A stretch of 64,000 nucleotides of DNA from Molanna angustata (lineage: Eukaryota; Arthropoda; Insecta; Trichoptera; Molannidae): NCBI GenBank assembly GCA_963576475.1, contig OY754982.1, positions 1,829,409 to 1,893,408 on the forward strand. Reading direction: 5' to 3'. This document shows, piece after piece, positions 1 through 11,755 of this stretch. Position 1 is the first letter of the stretch; each line of letters opens with the position of its first letter. A model generated the notes under the pieces. It worked only from the letters and a program-made list of their open reading frames with translations. It ran no database searches and had not been told where the DNA came from. A program made the translations under genes and the position numbers.

Positions 1-720
1 TATTATTGATCCTGACACTACAGATGGTTTCGAACAATTTGAGACAGTCAATCAGTGTGATGTCGAAAATTATATAAAAGAACTTCGAGGGGGTTCTGCG
101 CCAGGTTTTGATAATATAACAGCTGAAATACTAAAATTAAATAGAAAATCGCTCAGTTAACCCATTGCCCACATAATAAATTGTAGTCTTGCAGATGGCA
201 ATTTTCCTAGTAATTATAAAACTACAATAATCACGCCAATTTTCAAAACTGGTGACAAAAAAGTTACAGACCAATATCATTAGTATCTAATATAGCAAAA
301 CTTTATGAAAAAGCCGTAAAAAAAACAAATATTACAGTTTGTAAAAAGAAATAAAATAATTAGCTCTAGCCAATATGGATTTAGGGAGAAATTAAGCACT
401 CAAGATGCTATTGTTGAATTGACCTGTACTATAGGTATATAATGCACTAGATCAAGGGAAAAAGTGTATGAGAATATTTATTGACCTCCGAAAAGCATTT
501 GATAGTGTATCACATACAAAACTAATAAATAAATTAAATAAAATTGGAATAACTGGAAAAGTGAAAAGCTGGGTACAAAACTATTTATTTGAAAGAAAAC
601 AATATGTGAAACTAAATAATACATCATTAAGTGATTCCAAGAATACAAATGTTGGTATACCTCAAGGTACTATACTTGGTCCACTATTATTTATAATTTA
701 TGTGAATGATATATTCAATT
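1..720 (+). pseudogene. CR1/Jockey-like LINE reverse transcriptase remnant
   Basis: Broken reverse transcriptase of a non-LTR retrotransposon. The N-terminal part (about 61-160) reads an RT finger region and hits a stop after KSLS. The next part carries SYRPISLVSN-like residues only with frameshifts. The longest open piece (468-720) holds the palm motif FIDLRKAFDSVSH, including the first catalytic Asp, and the GIPQGTILGPLLF motif. The copy stops before the YADD box, so it is inactive. It lies directly upstream of a splice acceptor and therefore probably sits in the last intron of the host gene whose exon begins at 726. The open frame running through into that exon is coincidental. CR1 versus Jockey clade is not settled from this fragment. 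Confidence 0.8.
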
Positions 721-725
721 TGCAG

Positions 726-908
726 GAGGAGGAATTGAAAGAAATAATAGCGACGGCCCGAGATATGGAGTTGAGATGGGGTCACCTATTTGACATGATC
801 ATCATCAACAACGACACACAGAGGGCGTACACGCAGCTCCTTGCAGAGATCAACAGTTTGGAGAGGGAGCCTCAATGGGTGCCGGCGCATTGGCTCAAGC
901 AGACCTAG
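726..908 (+). CDS. C-terminal exon of a MAGUK (MPP/PALS-like) guanylate-kinase-domain protein
   Basis: The exon encodes about 60 residues that look like the end of a guanylate-kinase-like domain of a membrane-associated scaffold: an acidic helix (EEELKEIIATARDME), then GHLFDMIIINND, then INSLEREPQWVPAHW, with TAG at 906-908. PQWVPxxW followed closely by the C-terminus is typical of the MPP/PALS branch, which organises cell-polarity and junction complexes at the inner plasma membrane. The segment begins right after a pyrimidine-rich stretch ending in TTTGCAG-like sequence (intron/exon border 725/726). It is much richer in G+C than its surroundings, and the GC-rich stretch continues as probable 3' UTR to about 1056. 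Earlier exons lie left of the window. Which MPP (Stardust/PALS1-like or another) is an inference I cannot settle. Confidence 0.75.
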   Translation, partial: EEELKEIIATARDMELRWGHLFDMIIINNDTQRAYTQLLAEINSLEREPQWVPAHWLKQT

Positions 909-1060
909 CGCCCCCCTTTGCCTGTCGTTAATCCCTCGCACTGCAGACAACCGAATCCTCTTCTTCCACCGCAGACGACCGTGCTACTAGCCTTCTGAAG
1001 CAGTTGATGCGCTCGTTCGCGCCAAACATAGGAAAGCCAGAATCGTCCAGTAACTAAAAA
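909..1060 (+). other. Probable proximal 3' UTR of the MAGUK gene
   Basis: GC-rich sequence (CCTCGCACTGCAGACAACCG and similar) continues from the stop codon to about 1056, where composition falls abruptly to the AT-rich background. No poly(A) signal could be assigned with confidence; AATAAA-like strings further on belong to a repeat tail. Confidence 0.4.
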
Positions 1061-1421
1061 AGTGATTTAACAATTAAGAATGATTGAAAATTTTAATATT
1101 GGCAAGTTCTTAACTTAGTTTGTCGCATTTCATCATCACAAAATGGGAAATTAATATATTAATTCAAATATTTCCAACTATGGAATAGTACCAAGTCAAA
1201 ATTTAGATGATTCAAGTTACGTAATTATGTTAAATATGATTGACCAAAAACCATTCTTTTATTTGCAAAAATTAAGATTTTGTCATATGCACACATAATT
1301 AATTAATTTTGTAATGCTATCTAAATTACAAAAAAACACACACATTTATTTTTGAAAACAAATTTTTGCTGCATATGCTCAATATGTGTTGTGTAGTTAA
1401 TCATTCAAGCAGTATTAGAAA

Positions 1422-1505
1422 CACTGGTTAGTTGAAATAAATTGCCATAAGGCAATAAACTCGCCACTTGCGCCGGGTGCAAGGAAGTGTTTATTATTAT
1501 TAAGA
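1422..1505 (+). repeat. Lepidopteran-type retroposon 3' tail with hairpin
   Basis: CTGGTTAGTTGAAATAAATT is followed by the hairpin ATTGCC-ATAA-GGCAAT, then AAACTCGCC, and it ends in TTATTATTATT. The same tail recurs at 14395-14460, 21895-21990, 28915-29000 and 63570-63660, and inverted near 18640-18690 and 62545-62605. This is the conserved 3' end used by several LINE/SINE families of moths and butterflies. Confidence 0.6.
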
Positions 1506-1618
1506 TGTTATTTTAAAATCTGAAACAAAAATCTTTCTCATTGGTAAATATTTAGTCAAATAAACTATCAAAAGGCGCAGTGAAATAAAACATCAATTGG
1601 ATTTGAAATGTGTAATCA

Positions 1619-1849
1619 TTTATTTATTTATTTAATATTGCTTCTCGGGCAACTAACAGGTACTATGTCAAATATTAATTTAACACGCACCCAATAACAA
1701 GTTGCCACATTCTGGAGACTTGCGATATTAATCGTCTCACAGATCCAGACTGAAAACACAATTAAAAACTGTGTCTCCATCGGGAATCGAACCCGAGACC
1801 TTTGGCTCAGCAGTCAGATATCTAACCAACTGAGCCACGAAGGCCGACA
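1619..1849 (-). mobile_element. tRNA-derived SINE, family A, full copy
   Basis: On the minus strand the element starts with a tRNA-like head: A box TGGCTCAGTTGGTTAGA (about 1821-1837) and B box GGGTTCGATTCCCG-like (about 1781-1796). A tRNA-unrelated body follows (AACAAGTTGCCACATTCTGG, seen on the plus strand), and it ends in a TAAATAAATA tail at 1619-1636. The acceptor stem cannot close as in a functional tRNA. Nearly identical copies lie at 58905-59122 and, truncated, at 21600-21783 and 55643-55735. Transcription would be by RNA polymerase III and mobilisation by a partner LINE. Confidence 0.85.
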
Positions 1850-2275
1850 TAAATTTCATTCATCATAAATTTATTTATTTTTTAGAATCAATTGTTTAAA
1901 GATGGGAACTCATTTTGTCATTTTGAGGTTATGTATTGAGACAAACTACGTTAACGTAAATAAATTTATTTTACTATTAGATATTGATAATAATAACAAC
2001 AACGGAACACGAATGCTTATATAAAAAATAGTGTTTTAATTGCGTACTGATATTTTATTGATTACTAGTTGTGAGGTGCCTGTTCATGGACCTTTGTGTA
2101 AACTGTTGGATATGGAGACATCTCTCGGACAATAAACAATGATGACAGACAAACTCGTTTATATTTAAAAAAAATGAAGAGAAAAAAAAAGGTTTGATCA
2201 AAAGTCTGAAGTGTAAACACTAATTTTTTCCTTTTTTTTTATTGTAAAATTTGTGATTTATCGATTTCGTAAAAG

Positions 2276-2421
2276 ATGGGCTCAGTGCCGATCAAGTGAA
2301 GCGTTGGGATCCCGTGAAATATGTCGTACGAAAGGACGAGAAATGGACGGCAAAGGTTTCTAGACACTTGACGTGGTCGGCATTGCCCGCCGAGGTGAGA
2401 TTTGCCCGGACAAAAAAGTGA
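2276..2421 (+). CDS. Candidate terminal exon of an unidentified host protein
   Basis: A G+C-rich island in very AT-rich DNA reads in one frame as a charged C-terminal peptide, including DQVKRWDPVKYVVRKDEK and then HLTWSALPAEVRFARTKK before TGA at 2419-2421. The frame is open only from 2257, where an upstream TGA (2254) ends it, so the peptide would need splicing. An AG at 2274-2275 preceded by a long T-rich tract (2225-2241) is a possible acceptor. Codon choice and Trp/Arg/Lys content look like real protein rather than chance AT-rich reading. I do not recognise the family. It is 1.4 kb downstream of the MAGUK stop codon on the same strand, so it is probably a separate gene or an alternative 3' exon. 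Confidence 0.45.
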
Positions 2422-2429
2422 AGGTATCA

Positions 2430-4050
2430 AACTGGTTGCGGTCGAATATATGACTCGTATAAACGAATCGTACATATTATATAAATAATATTAATCCAAA
2501 AATGTACGACTTGTTTTATCCGTTATGTTATATCAATGGCCGCGTTGTTCGTAAAATGATTGTTTTATAATTTGGAAATGGTCCGGGTATTAATGGAAGA
2601 TTTCATGCAATACTTTTTGGACCATTATAAAAAAAATCCTCGAATGTTTTAAGTATCTAGAATTCTTGTTAAATATTTTACTTGAGAATACATTCCAATA
2701 ATGAGTACCAGTCAAAATAGATAATTATTATTAAAATATAAATAATGTTTTTTTAGAAATAATAATAATTTCTCTCTTGACACAATAAGAATTGAATGTT
2801 CATTTTAGATTTCAGGTGTTTTTAGGCGATGTTGTATCTTTACATAATACGTATTTTCGTGTTGATATTTTTTTAATTTTTCAATATTTAAAAATAAAAT
2901 AATAAAGTTTGTACATTCTAGTTGTCGACATGTTCAACATTTTCTCTTTGGATTCCATAGTCAAACGTTGAAACAATTTTTCCATGAATCTTTGTGTATT
3001 TCCGCTAAATTAATATTATATATGTATTAGATATTTGAAGTTATATCCTCGTTGATCTTTGAAACTGAAATTATTTGGTAATTCTTCCACAATACATAGG
3101 AAACGAATTTTTCAAACAGATTTGTCTTCTATTCGTTGTTTGTTTTATTTATGTACAGTCAATCAACTGTTGTGAATGAAGTATTGTCTGATAAAATCAT
3201 GATTAAATATTGACTTGAGTTTTCAGTTTTTTCACTAAAATAGGTACTCTATGATTGAATCATTGAATAATATTCCACTTCACTTAATAGTGACTAATGT
3301 TGTAACAAATAAGAAGTGAAAAAGATATCAGAAACAAGTGACTATTCATTTTCAATAAACCATTCAATGTAGAGCAAAATTGTAATCAATTTACAATAAG
3401 TTTACCACAGCACAACTTTCCATTAGATATTATACAAAATATGACATAATATAATGAAAAAAAAACAAATAACTTTGAATATTGATGTATGAATAAAATT
3501 AAATGTTGAATCTTAATATCAAGTATTATTTTTTTGCAATAATGAATGACGCTCTTTTGCAGTTTGACTGTAACATCAATAAAATATCAATGACTAATTT
3601 TTATCTTTAATATTCACCATATTTTGTAATAGTATCTGACCATAGACAATGGTTATTGTGATTTTATATGAAAGTGATTTTCTTAAATTTTAACCTGTAG
3701 AAATATTATTTTGATAAAACAATTAATTATCACATTATTTATAGATCTTAACGGATCCGTCTGATTTTCATCATATCCTGATTTCTCTGATAGTTGTATT
3801 TTTGATAAATATATTTTTTTTAATGAATTTTATTATCGACCTACACAAGAGAGGGAAACTCTGTTGGAAAAATTCTCAAAAAGAAATTGAAAACAATCAA
3901 CAGCATTCTCAAGATGTTATCAGTGAAATTTGTTTAGCAAAATTGTTTGTAATTGAAATTGACAGAAGTTTCTATTATTAATACTTTTGATTCAATTGAT
4001 ATTTTTAATAAATTCGCTCTGTCTCTTCTGAACTGTATTATTCACTTTGT
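2430..4050. other. AT-rich intergenic DNA, no feature seen
   Basis: Mostly A/T homopolymers and short repeats in all frames. No ORF, RNA gene or recognisable element was found here. Confidence 0.6.
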
Positions 4051-4059
4051 TTTAACCAC

Positions 4060-4185
4060 AAATAATATGACTGGTTTCTAAGCGACAGTTTTTTCCCCTG
4101 GATTGTCTACTTCAAAGTGTCATCCGTCTTGAGAAGAAACCGTCACTTCGAAACCTCTCATTTGTGGTTTGAACACCGTAGTTGA
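4060..4185. repeat. Imperfect inverted repeat
   Basis: GGTTTCTAAGCGACAG on the left faces GAAACCGTCACTTCGAAACC on the right around a central TCATCCGTCTTGAG. The GAAACC blocks resemble the conserved ends of Penelope-like elements, but no complete hammerhead core is present. Identity is uncertain. Confidence 0.35.
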
Positions 4186-4509
4186 ACCACATGGAATTCT
4201 AATGTAAAATAAATTTTTAAAGGACATTATTTATATTAATAAGAAGAATGCATAACTTTCAAAATAAGATTGGCCATTTGATGCTAATCCAAAAAAGATA
4301 TTAAAGTTTTTAAGTATGAGATGTTTACTGAACTTTACATAATATAATAAAATAAAGTTTTAATTGTGAGAGTTCAAATTAAAATCATAGAAAAATTGAT
4401 TCAAGTTCTGTATCTACAAACATAACTCTACACACTTTTAATACATTATTGCGATGCAAATGAGTGGATCTATCCTCATTATTGTGAAATAAAGCTCTTT
4501 ATCTTGGGT

Positions 4510-4690
4510 AGAGTTATATGACCTGTTTGTGACGGTGTACTGTCCTGGGAGGAGGAAGTCCACCTATCCTTCCATATTTGCAATTTTTGGGATTCTATTG
4601 TCATCCATACGATCGACGTAGTCTCTCCAGAAACACCTTCTGCTACGTCCCCATCTGGCTATGCCCTGAATTAAAGTTACCTTTGTGTAT
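4510..4690 (-). pseudogene. RTE-like LINE C-terminal remnant
   Basis: Minus-strand reading gives a degenerate R-rich C-terminal segment with tracts such as RIGGLPPPRTVH, matching in style the GRP..W.D region at the end of RTE-type ORFs. It is surrounded by AT-rich DNA and has no intact frame. Confidence 0.4.
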
Positions 4691-4699
4691 CACATCAAT

Positions 4700-7400
4700 T
4701 CATAGTTGCGAAACAAACCTTCACGAATAGCATCTTGAGAGTGGCTCTGAAATATTTCAGTAAATACTATTTGGCGATTCATAATACATATAGCGAGATC
4801 ACCCTGTAGGGGATTTAAATAGACACTTGGTGTTCCCTAGATAACGCCTGATTTTATAAGAATAGATAATTCGTCAAAACATTAACATTCAATTGTTAGA
4901 AATGTCTGTTTAGAAAAAAATTTCATACGTCTTTAATTTATATTCACATTCCCAATATTAAGAGTCTAAAAATAAATTATAAAAGCAGTGTTAAACAATA
5001 AAATGAAAATTGAGTTTATACGTAAAAAAATACAGGTTTATCACTGCCACGTGTCATAAAAATTAGAATTTACTTTCAATTGATATTAATAAATTTTCTT
5101 TACATTATCTGTAATAAGTTTTTTACTTCATTTTTTATTGTATGTACAAGTGAATAAAGATTTAATTCTTTTTGTATTGAATTGAAAATCTTTTTGTATA
5201 GAATTATGTAAAAAAACTTAATTTTGGTTTGAACTCATTATACCTGATTACATTTATATTTTTTGTAACAGTTTATATGAAAATATATGTTGTGAATCCG
5301 TTTTACAGATAATTGAAATATGGTGTAATTGTGTGCATTCGACACGGTATTGGGGTAATACAATTTATGTAGTTGACAAGAAATGATGTCTGACTATATC
5401 ATTTAATATTGGGTGCAATGCCCAAGAAATTACGTTTATGGAAATAAACCTCAAAAAACAATATACAATGTTGCCAATTTGAAAATAAACAAAAACCATT
5501 AGAATTTGTGGAAAAAATAAAAATTTGGCAATCGATCTTATGTGTCGGACAAGCAAGCAAAAACATTTTTTATACAATTTGATTTTGTGAATTAGCCGCG
5601 TAAATAAAATTGTTATTCCACTATTTTGTACGTATTATTTCTTAGCGTTTCATTCCTTTATTTTATGAGAGAATTACTAAATGAACATATGAAATATTGT
5701 ATTTACATAAGTTGAACGATGTTACAGGAATGTGCATTTTTTATCAAATAAGGGTTACACAACACCAAATAAGGGTTACACAACACCAAAAAGAATAAAT
5801 AAATAATTTTTATATTATTTTATTTCATTGTATTTTTTTATCTTGTAACAGATTCTACTTTTTTTAGTAAATTAATTTTCTATTTATTTAAATTGATTTT
5901 TCTATCATTGCTACATTTATTACCCAAAACCTATTTAATTTTTCTTCATAGTAGGTATAGAAAATTCCTACCTATATGTAAATTTTTAAAATTTCATGTC
6001 GACCTTGGTTTAGAAAGTTACTTATTTGGTTCCTGAGCCATAAATCTTGGGATCAATTTCCAATGAACTGTTTTATCACTATGATTTCATTTTCAATTGA
6101 TATGATCAACATCATAAGTCTCCGATGTGACAACTTATTACTGAGCATTTGATAGACATTTTATGCACTTATAATTTGCTCCAGAAGAGATGTCTGTTAC
6201 TTAGTACAGTGTAAAATACAACACATGTTGGAAATGTTGCTGGTTTCAATATTTTTCAAAAACTATCTTTTTCAAATGTATTTTTACCAAACAATATAAT
6301 TGAAGTCAAAAATAATTTCAAAACTATTTCAATTTTATTAAAACTGAATCTGTTATCATTTTGTAGAAATATAAAAAATATTTCTGTTATTATCAAATAT
6401 TAAAAAAGTATATTTAGAGTGATATTATAAAAGAATTCTTTAAAAATTACAGGCATTCCTATTCCTGTCCTAACTAGAGTTGTTTCTTTAAAATACCTTT
6501 TGTAATACGACTCAGAAAAACATAAAGTGAAGGGACAGGATCAGATATGCTTAAAACATTTTTTTCAAGAAATCCTTTCTAATACCATCCTTAGTGTTAG
6601 GTACATATATTCGTTATACTAATTTGTGTATGTATTTAATAATTTTGTATTTCCAAGATTTAAAAATATTTGTTTATATTTTTTAAATGCATTTTAGCTT
6701 TATTTAAATGCAATCAATTAAGAAAAATGACTTAAAATGTGTCATAAAATGATAGTTATATTATTATGATTCTTATTATTATGTATATAGCATTTATATT
6801 AGATGAAATATTTACTTTGTCATTATATTATATCTATTGTTTGTAAATTTGCTTTTATTTATTATAAAACATATACGTTTCGTTTGGTATAAAAAAAATC
6901 ACTTGAATATATTAGGTTAGGTAGGGAAACATAATTTTAATTATTTTTTAATTCACTAAGACTCCCAAGATCACAATTTTTATAATTTTAGTTATAACTA
7001 CTTACTGAAAAATAAATGCATCACATTTTCATTTTATGACGTTGAGTTATTTAAATAAATTTTATTTTAGTTCTACATATTTTCATGTTATGAATTTGTT
7101 TTTTTTTTTAATTAATATGCCTACATATGTATGTTGAACCAATCTTTTTTATATATATTTCATGAAACATCATTTGTTACTGAATAACAAGACGTTATGA
7201 AAGCATACATAATACAATATTAAATCATTTATTTACTTGCGCCCAAATAACTTTTAAATTTAATGTGTCTTTTATTTTCAATTTATTTCACAAATTATAT
7301 TTTGTTTACATTTCTTTTTTAAAGCAGTGGATACGGATAATAATTCTAATTAGTTAAAGACTTCATAATCAGTAAATTTGGTAATCGAATATATTTTTAT
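4700..7400. other. AT-rich intergenic DNA with one short tandem duplication
   Basis: No coding or RNA feature was found. The only distinct pattern is a 21-bp unit (CAAATAAGGGTTACACAACAC) repeated twice in tandem at 5745-5786. Short ORFs such as 5365-5577 (-) have random, AT-driven composition. Confidence 0.55.
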
Positions 7401-7925
7401 TATTGCATATGCGCAAACATTGGATTTTTTTCCCTGTCGGGAGTCAAAGATATTTTTTAACAGATTTTTAATTATCTCAATAGAGACGAAGTTGGAATAT
7501 TTATTGTAGGAGAACCGGGAAATCAAGGCACCTACAGGGCTTACGACCTGTCATCGGCTGGTTTACGTGATCACTTTATGCGCTTGCGCAACGTTCACCA
7601 ATTATGCCTTTTTAATGAGATCCCTATCAATTCAATTTTGAAACTTCTATGTATTGTAATACTGAAATTCTTTTCGCTTGAAAATAATTCCTTATTTTCA
7701 AGCGAAAAGAATTTCAGTATTACAATATATAGAAGTTTCAAAATTGAATTGATAGGGATCTCATTAAAAAGGCATAATTGGTGAACGTTGCGCAAGCGCA
7801 TAAAGTGATCACGTAAACCAGCCGATGACAGGTCGTAAGCCCTGTAGGTGCCTTGATTTCCCGGTTCTCCTACAATAAATATTCCAACTTCGTCTCTATT
7901 GAGATAATTAAAAACCAGTAAAGTT
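7400..7925. mobile_element. Foldback element, near-perfect 223-bp arms
   Basis: Arms at 7465-7687 and 7692-7914 are reverse complements with about one mismatch, separated by 4 bases. The palindrome centre is TTATTTTCAAGCG facing its complement. The sequence just outside the left arm (7400-7464, with CGCAAACATTGG) has no partner on the right. A single-arm relative of the same family lies at 52540-52770 in the other orientation, showing that the unit is a dispersed element and that this copy is an inverted duplication. Two ORFs of 68 and 116 codons here merely mirror each other and are not genes. Confidence 0.85.
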
Positions 7926-7929
7926 GGTC

Positions 7930-10137
7930 TCAATATTATACACAATTACTTACTCAAAAATAATTCACTTTGTTCTGTAATGTATAATTTCCTTGTTAGT
8001 TTTATACAAAAAAGTCAAATGTATTCAAATAAATCACTAAAATATATTTGATAATGTGATTTTAAAATTTAAGGCTGCACAGGCAATCAAATGCAATTAG
8101 TTGTATTGGCGTTTCCTCATTTACTCAACCAATACTGACGTTATAGTTTGAAACTAAAAACAGAGGAAAAATTATAGTATTGTCTACAGCTTGACAGTTC
8201 CAGAATCATAATACATATTTGGAAATTGTCTTGATAACAAAATAATTTCAAAAGTACCCCCGAATTTTTTGGGATTCCCTCGTTATCCATTTAAAAGATG
8301 TAAAAGTATAACTTAGCAAAAATATTGTAAATAGGATTTTTAAATTTGTCTTGATTTTTTAAAAAAAGCCACAATTCATATTGCATCTTGTGTCGTTCCT
8401 GTTTTGCATGTCTTACAAAATGTATGGTGGAACCAAGCCTACCGCTTGTACAATAGTAGGAGAAGTGGGGTACAACTCGCCAAAAATTCTCAGTGCCTGT
8501 ACAGCTTTAATCCTTTTTTGTTGCGAAAAAAACATTGATTAAATTATTTCGCAAAAACCAAACACGGGCATCATTTTTTTATATTCCTGACATTATTTAC
8601 TTGACCCAAAAAATAGTCAAAATTAAAATGTAACATCAACTTATCAATTTTTGAATTCAATTATGACAAAACAAAAACTAATTATATAATGCGTAAAAAT
8701 AATAATAATTGAAGCTTGATAATATCAACATTTTGAGAGTTTACTTTTATTCATTTTCATTTGTTCTTCTCATAACTGTTTGGTTTTATAGTAAAAAAAA
8801 CACAGAATAAAAATAAAGTTTTTCTGTCAATCACAATTATCCATATGCATAATATAATATGTATATTACAAGTTTTTTTTTCGATTGTGGCGACACTATG
8901 AATTAAGTATAATCATTCGTAAAACACAAAGAAGTATTGCATAATTATTTTTTCATATCATTATAATTGTTAAATTTTTTTTAGTTGAAAATTGCGAATT
9001 GTTGAATCCTTTTTTAATCAACTACGAAATTTATTTTATATTTTAAAAATCAATTTTGGTATTTTAAGTTTATATAAAATAATCTTAATCATTCTAAAAA
9101 TCTAAAATAATATGCGATTGAGTATTTTATTATATTTCAGACTCATTTTTAATGGATTTGATACAACGCTTTATAAATCTGTTAATTTTTTTATTTAAAA
9201 GTATACATCTCAAGATGTGTGGCAATTGACAAAAAATAATTTTGAGTATTGAAATGACTGAGATTTGTGTACAGATTTGAATTTATATATTTTGACTAAT
9301 TTTCTTCTCAATGTTTTGAAGTGCAATCTTATAACGCTATATATTTTCGAATTTATTTAAAATTCTACGTTATGTAAATACAAATATATTTTATAAGTAC
9401 ATATTTTATAAAATATTTACATTCATACACCACTGGTGTTTCATTTAATTGCCATTATTTTTTAGAATATACATTTACTCATGTAACTTAAAAATATATG
9501 TATATAATGTAATACGTTTGAATTACGACATAATGTTTGATTTAATTAATAAAGGTATCATCATGAGGGTTAATACATAGATGTGAAAAAAAGGAAAGAT
9601 ATATACTTAAATATTTTTTAATTTAACGAAGAATTATTTTTACTGCATTCATTAATTATATTTTTTCATTGGGCAGTCTCTGAATGAAATTTTTTTATAG
9701 TTTATCTGTTTATTAAAATGTATCTCAAAATGTACAGTCTTCAGATGAAAATACCATAAAGCACAATGTGTTGATTGTATCAAATGGCATATTCTTAGGA
9801 TGTTTTAATCTGTTTTTGTTTTTAAATAGAGTATTCTCAATTTTCATCTTAACACGAAATGATTACGAACAATCAACAAAGACTCCTTTCATTCCATATT
9901 TCCATCAAACTAAAGGTATATATTATAATATACTATGACGTGACAAATATTTACCAGAGGGGCTAAGTTTTCTCCTTAAGCTTTCGTCCATATAATTTAG
10001 ATTTATTTGAAATGTGTCTCTTTGGTAGATATTTAGTCATCCATGTGTAAATATTGAATCACAATATTGTTATTATTATAAAAAAACTAATAAATTACAT
10101 ATGAATGAGTAAGTGATATCTTATTACCATTATAAAA

Positions 10138-10140
<3 letters not shown>
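7930..10140. other. AT-rich intergenic DNA, no feature seen
   Basis: Long A/T-rich tract without ORFs above 60 codons and without a repeat that I could match elsewhere in the window. Confidence 0.6.
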
Positions 10141-10179
<39 letters not shown>

Positions 10180-10181
10180 TA
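10141..10181. repeat. (TA)n microsatellite
   Basis: About 20 TA dinucleotides with a single phase break near 10171. Confidence 0.9.
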
Positions 10182-10255
10182 CCTATCATGTATAAAGTTT
10201 GTGTGTAAGAGAGAAGAAATCAGTAAATCTCTGATATAACAAAAATATGCCGTTT

Positions 10256-10450
10256 TATTTCTTCTTCTTGAAGTGTTGTGTCAGGTACCCCTGACGTTGG
10301 CTATCGCCTGAGCAAATGTATCTATTTTGGGGAGTATGTCTTTATACCAGTTCAGTACATATGTCTTCTGCCCACACCATACAATGATGAGCAACAGAAA
10401 TTAATACTACTCGCCTCTGAGTATGTGGCCTAGATATGAAATTATTAGTA
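10256..10450 (-). pseudogene. LINE-derived 3' remnant
   Basis: Begins TTCTTCTTCTTGAAG on the plus strand, as do other minus-oriented RTE-type 3' ends in this window, and continues with G/C-richer text (GGCTATCGCCTGAGC) that stands out from the background. No frame is intact. Confidence 0.35.
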
Positions 10451-10584
10451 TCATACCTTCGTGGAAATTATGCATATTTTTACCATCGCCAGCAATTTTT
10501 CGTCAGTTATTACTTATAAAAAGTAAGCAATGAGTTTATGTTAGTTTATATTAGGTCACTTAAATTTAAACACCTTATTTTACT

Positions 10585-10800
10585 GCAAGAATGGATGAAA
10601 ATAAATACATGAAATACATGGACGAAAAGATTGCTGGAGTGGATACTGAGGACAAGGGCAGCGACATAACAGATGAACGATATCAAAATATTCATTGGAT
10701 CCCAGTGGATGGAAGTCGCATGGGAATGGACAGAGTGGAGAAAGAGAAGGAAGGGCCAATATCCTGGAGTGGGCAAACACAGGCTGATGATATTTTTTAC
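10585..10800 (+). pseudogene. RTE-like LINE 3' end remnant
   Basis: One forward frame reads a W/R-rich peptide (SQWMEVAWEWTEWRKRRKG) that matches the pattern of RTE-type ORF C-termini, where a W..A..R..W segment is followed by EAYIQQW. The stretch is G+C-richer than its flanks and ends in CAGGCTGATGATA, the usual junction to the 3' tail. Overlapping short ORFs on both strands are by-products. Confidence 0.45.
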
Positions 10801-10918
10801 AAGTTTCTATAGTCTTAAAAAAGTCCTAGTAAGCTATCGACAAATAAAATTAATAATGTAGAATCTTAGCATAGTGTTTTTAATTATAGTTATTTATAAT
10901 AGAATGATATAAGTATCA

Positions 10919-11015
10919 CCAAATATCTTGAACGAGCTTCCGGTGTGTGTCTTTTTGCTTCATTGGTTTACGTGCAAATCGCCCCCCTTCTCGCCTTAAA
11001 GTTCAAGATATTTGG
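10919..11015. repeat. Small inverted-repeat element
   Basis: Arms CCAAATATCTTGAAC and GTTCAAGATATTTGG (15 bp, perfect) enclose a 67-bp G+C-richer centre. It is probably a short MITE or a remnant; no second copy was found in the window. Confidence 0.55.
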
Positions 11016-11579
11016 CTAATTACTCTACCAAATAATTCTATAATATATTATTATATATAATATCTTCATCCAGAAAATACTGCAAAAAAGCTTAAAAATA
11101 CACTGATATCACACTGGCTTTTTGATAAGGAACGTAAAGACTGAAAATTATGACTGTGTGTGATTATATACAAAACTAAATATTTAAGTTACTTACAAAA
11201 TACAAAAATAATAAGAATTCTCTATTAATAAATGATCCTTTTAAATAAACTCAGTTAAGTAATTTAAATTAATGTATGATTTAAAAATATATATATATAT
11301 ACATATGCCTATAGGTTAGTGGAGTGTAAACATCCATAGGACATCAAAAAGACTAAACAACATTTTATTTGATTACATATTTTTCAAGTTAATTGTACTT
11401 TACCAATATTTTTATACTTTTATAATATTCGCTACTCCCACCACTGCATATGGGGACTGTAAACGGCTCCTTCACAGAATGCACAGAAAGTGAACGATAA
11501 GAAAAAAATGCATAGCACGAAAAGTAGCTAATGGAGCCCTCTAGATTAGCAATCTCGGCACCATAGTGCAAAAGAACAA

Positions 11580-11665
11580 TCGACGAATGTGAATGGAGGA
11601 TTCACACTCGTGGACTTCAGTACTTTTAAATTAGAAACATCAGGGGTATGACCAAGATCTATGTA
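11580..11665 (+). repeat. Dispersed LINE 3'-UTR-like repeat, copy 1
   Basis: GATTCACACTCGTGGACTT and, further on, ATCAGGGGTATGACCAAGAT recur in inverted orientation at 22115-22200. The paired conserved blocks indicate a shared retrotransposon 3' region. Just upstream, 11430-11460 carries CCACTGCATATGGGGACTG, which also occurs at the 3' end of the R1-like element near 53050. Confidence 0.5.
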
Positions 11666-11755
11666 AAATATTAACCTACTGGGAATCTAACAATAGTAAG
11701 GTGCCATATCTATGGCAAAATTTTTTAAAAGCTTTAAAATTGTTCTTCGAGATAA

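Noticed and set aside
468..908. One 146-codon protein
   Set aside because: It joins an RT fragment to a host exon through an intron end; the composition changes and a splice acceptor lies at 725/726.
1765..1849. A tRNA gene
   Set aside because: A and B boxes are present, but the acceptor stem does not close, the sequence continues into a SINE body and tail, and the same unit recurs at 21600 and 58905.
4060..4185. Penelope-like terminal repeat
   Set aside because: GAAACC blocks and partial pairing are suggestive, but no core motif or neighbouring coding sequence supports it.
7578..7945. ORFs of 68 and 116 codons on opposite strands with the same ending
   Set aside because: They read the two arms of the palindrome and are mirror images; no protein-like composition.
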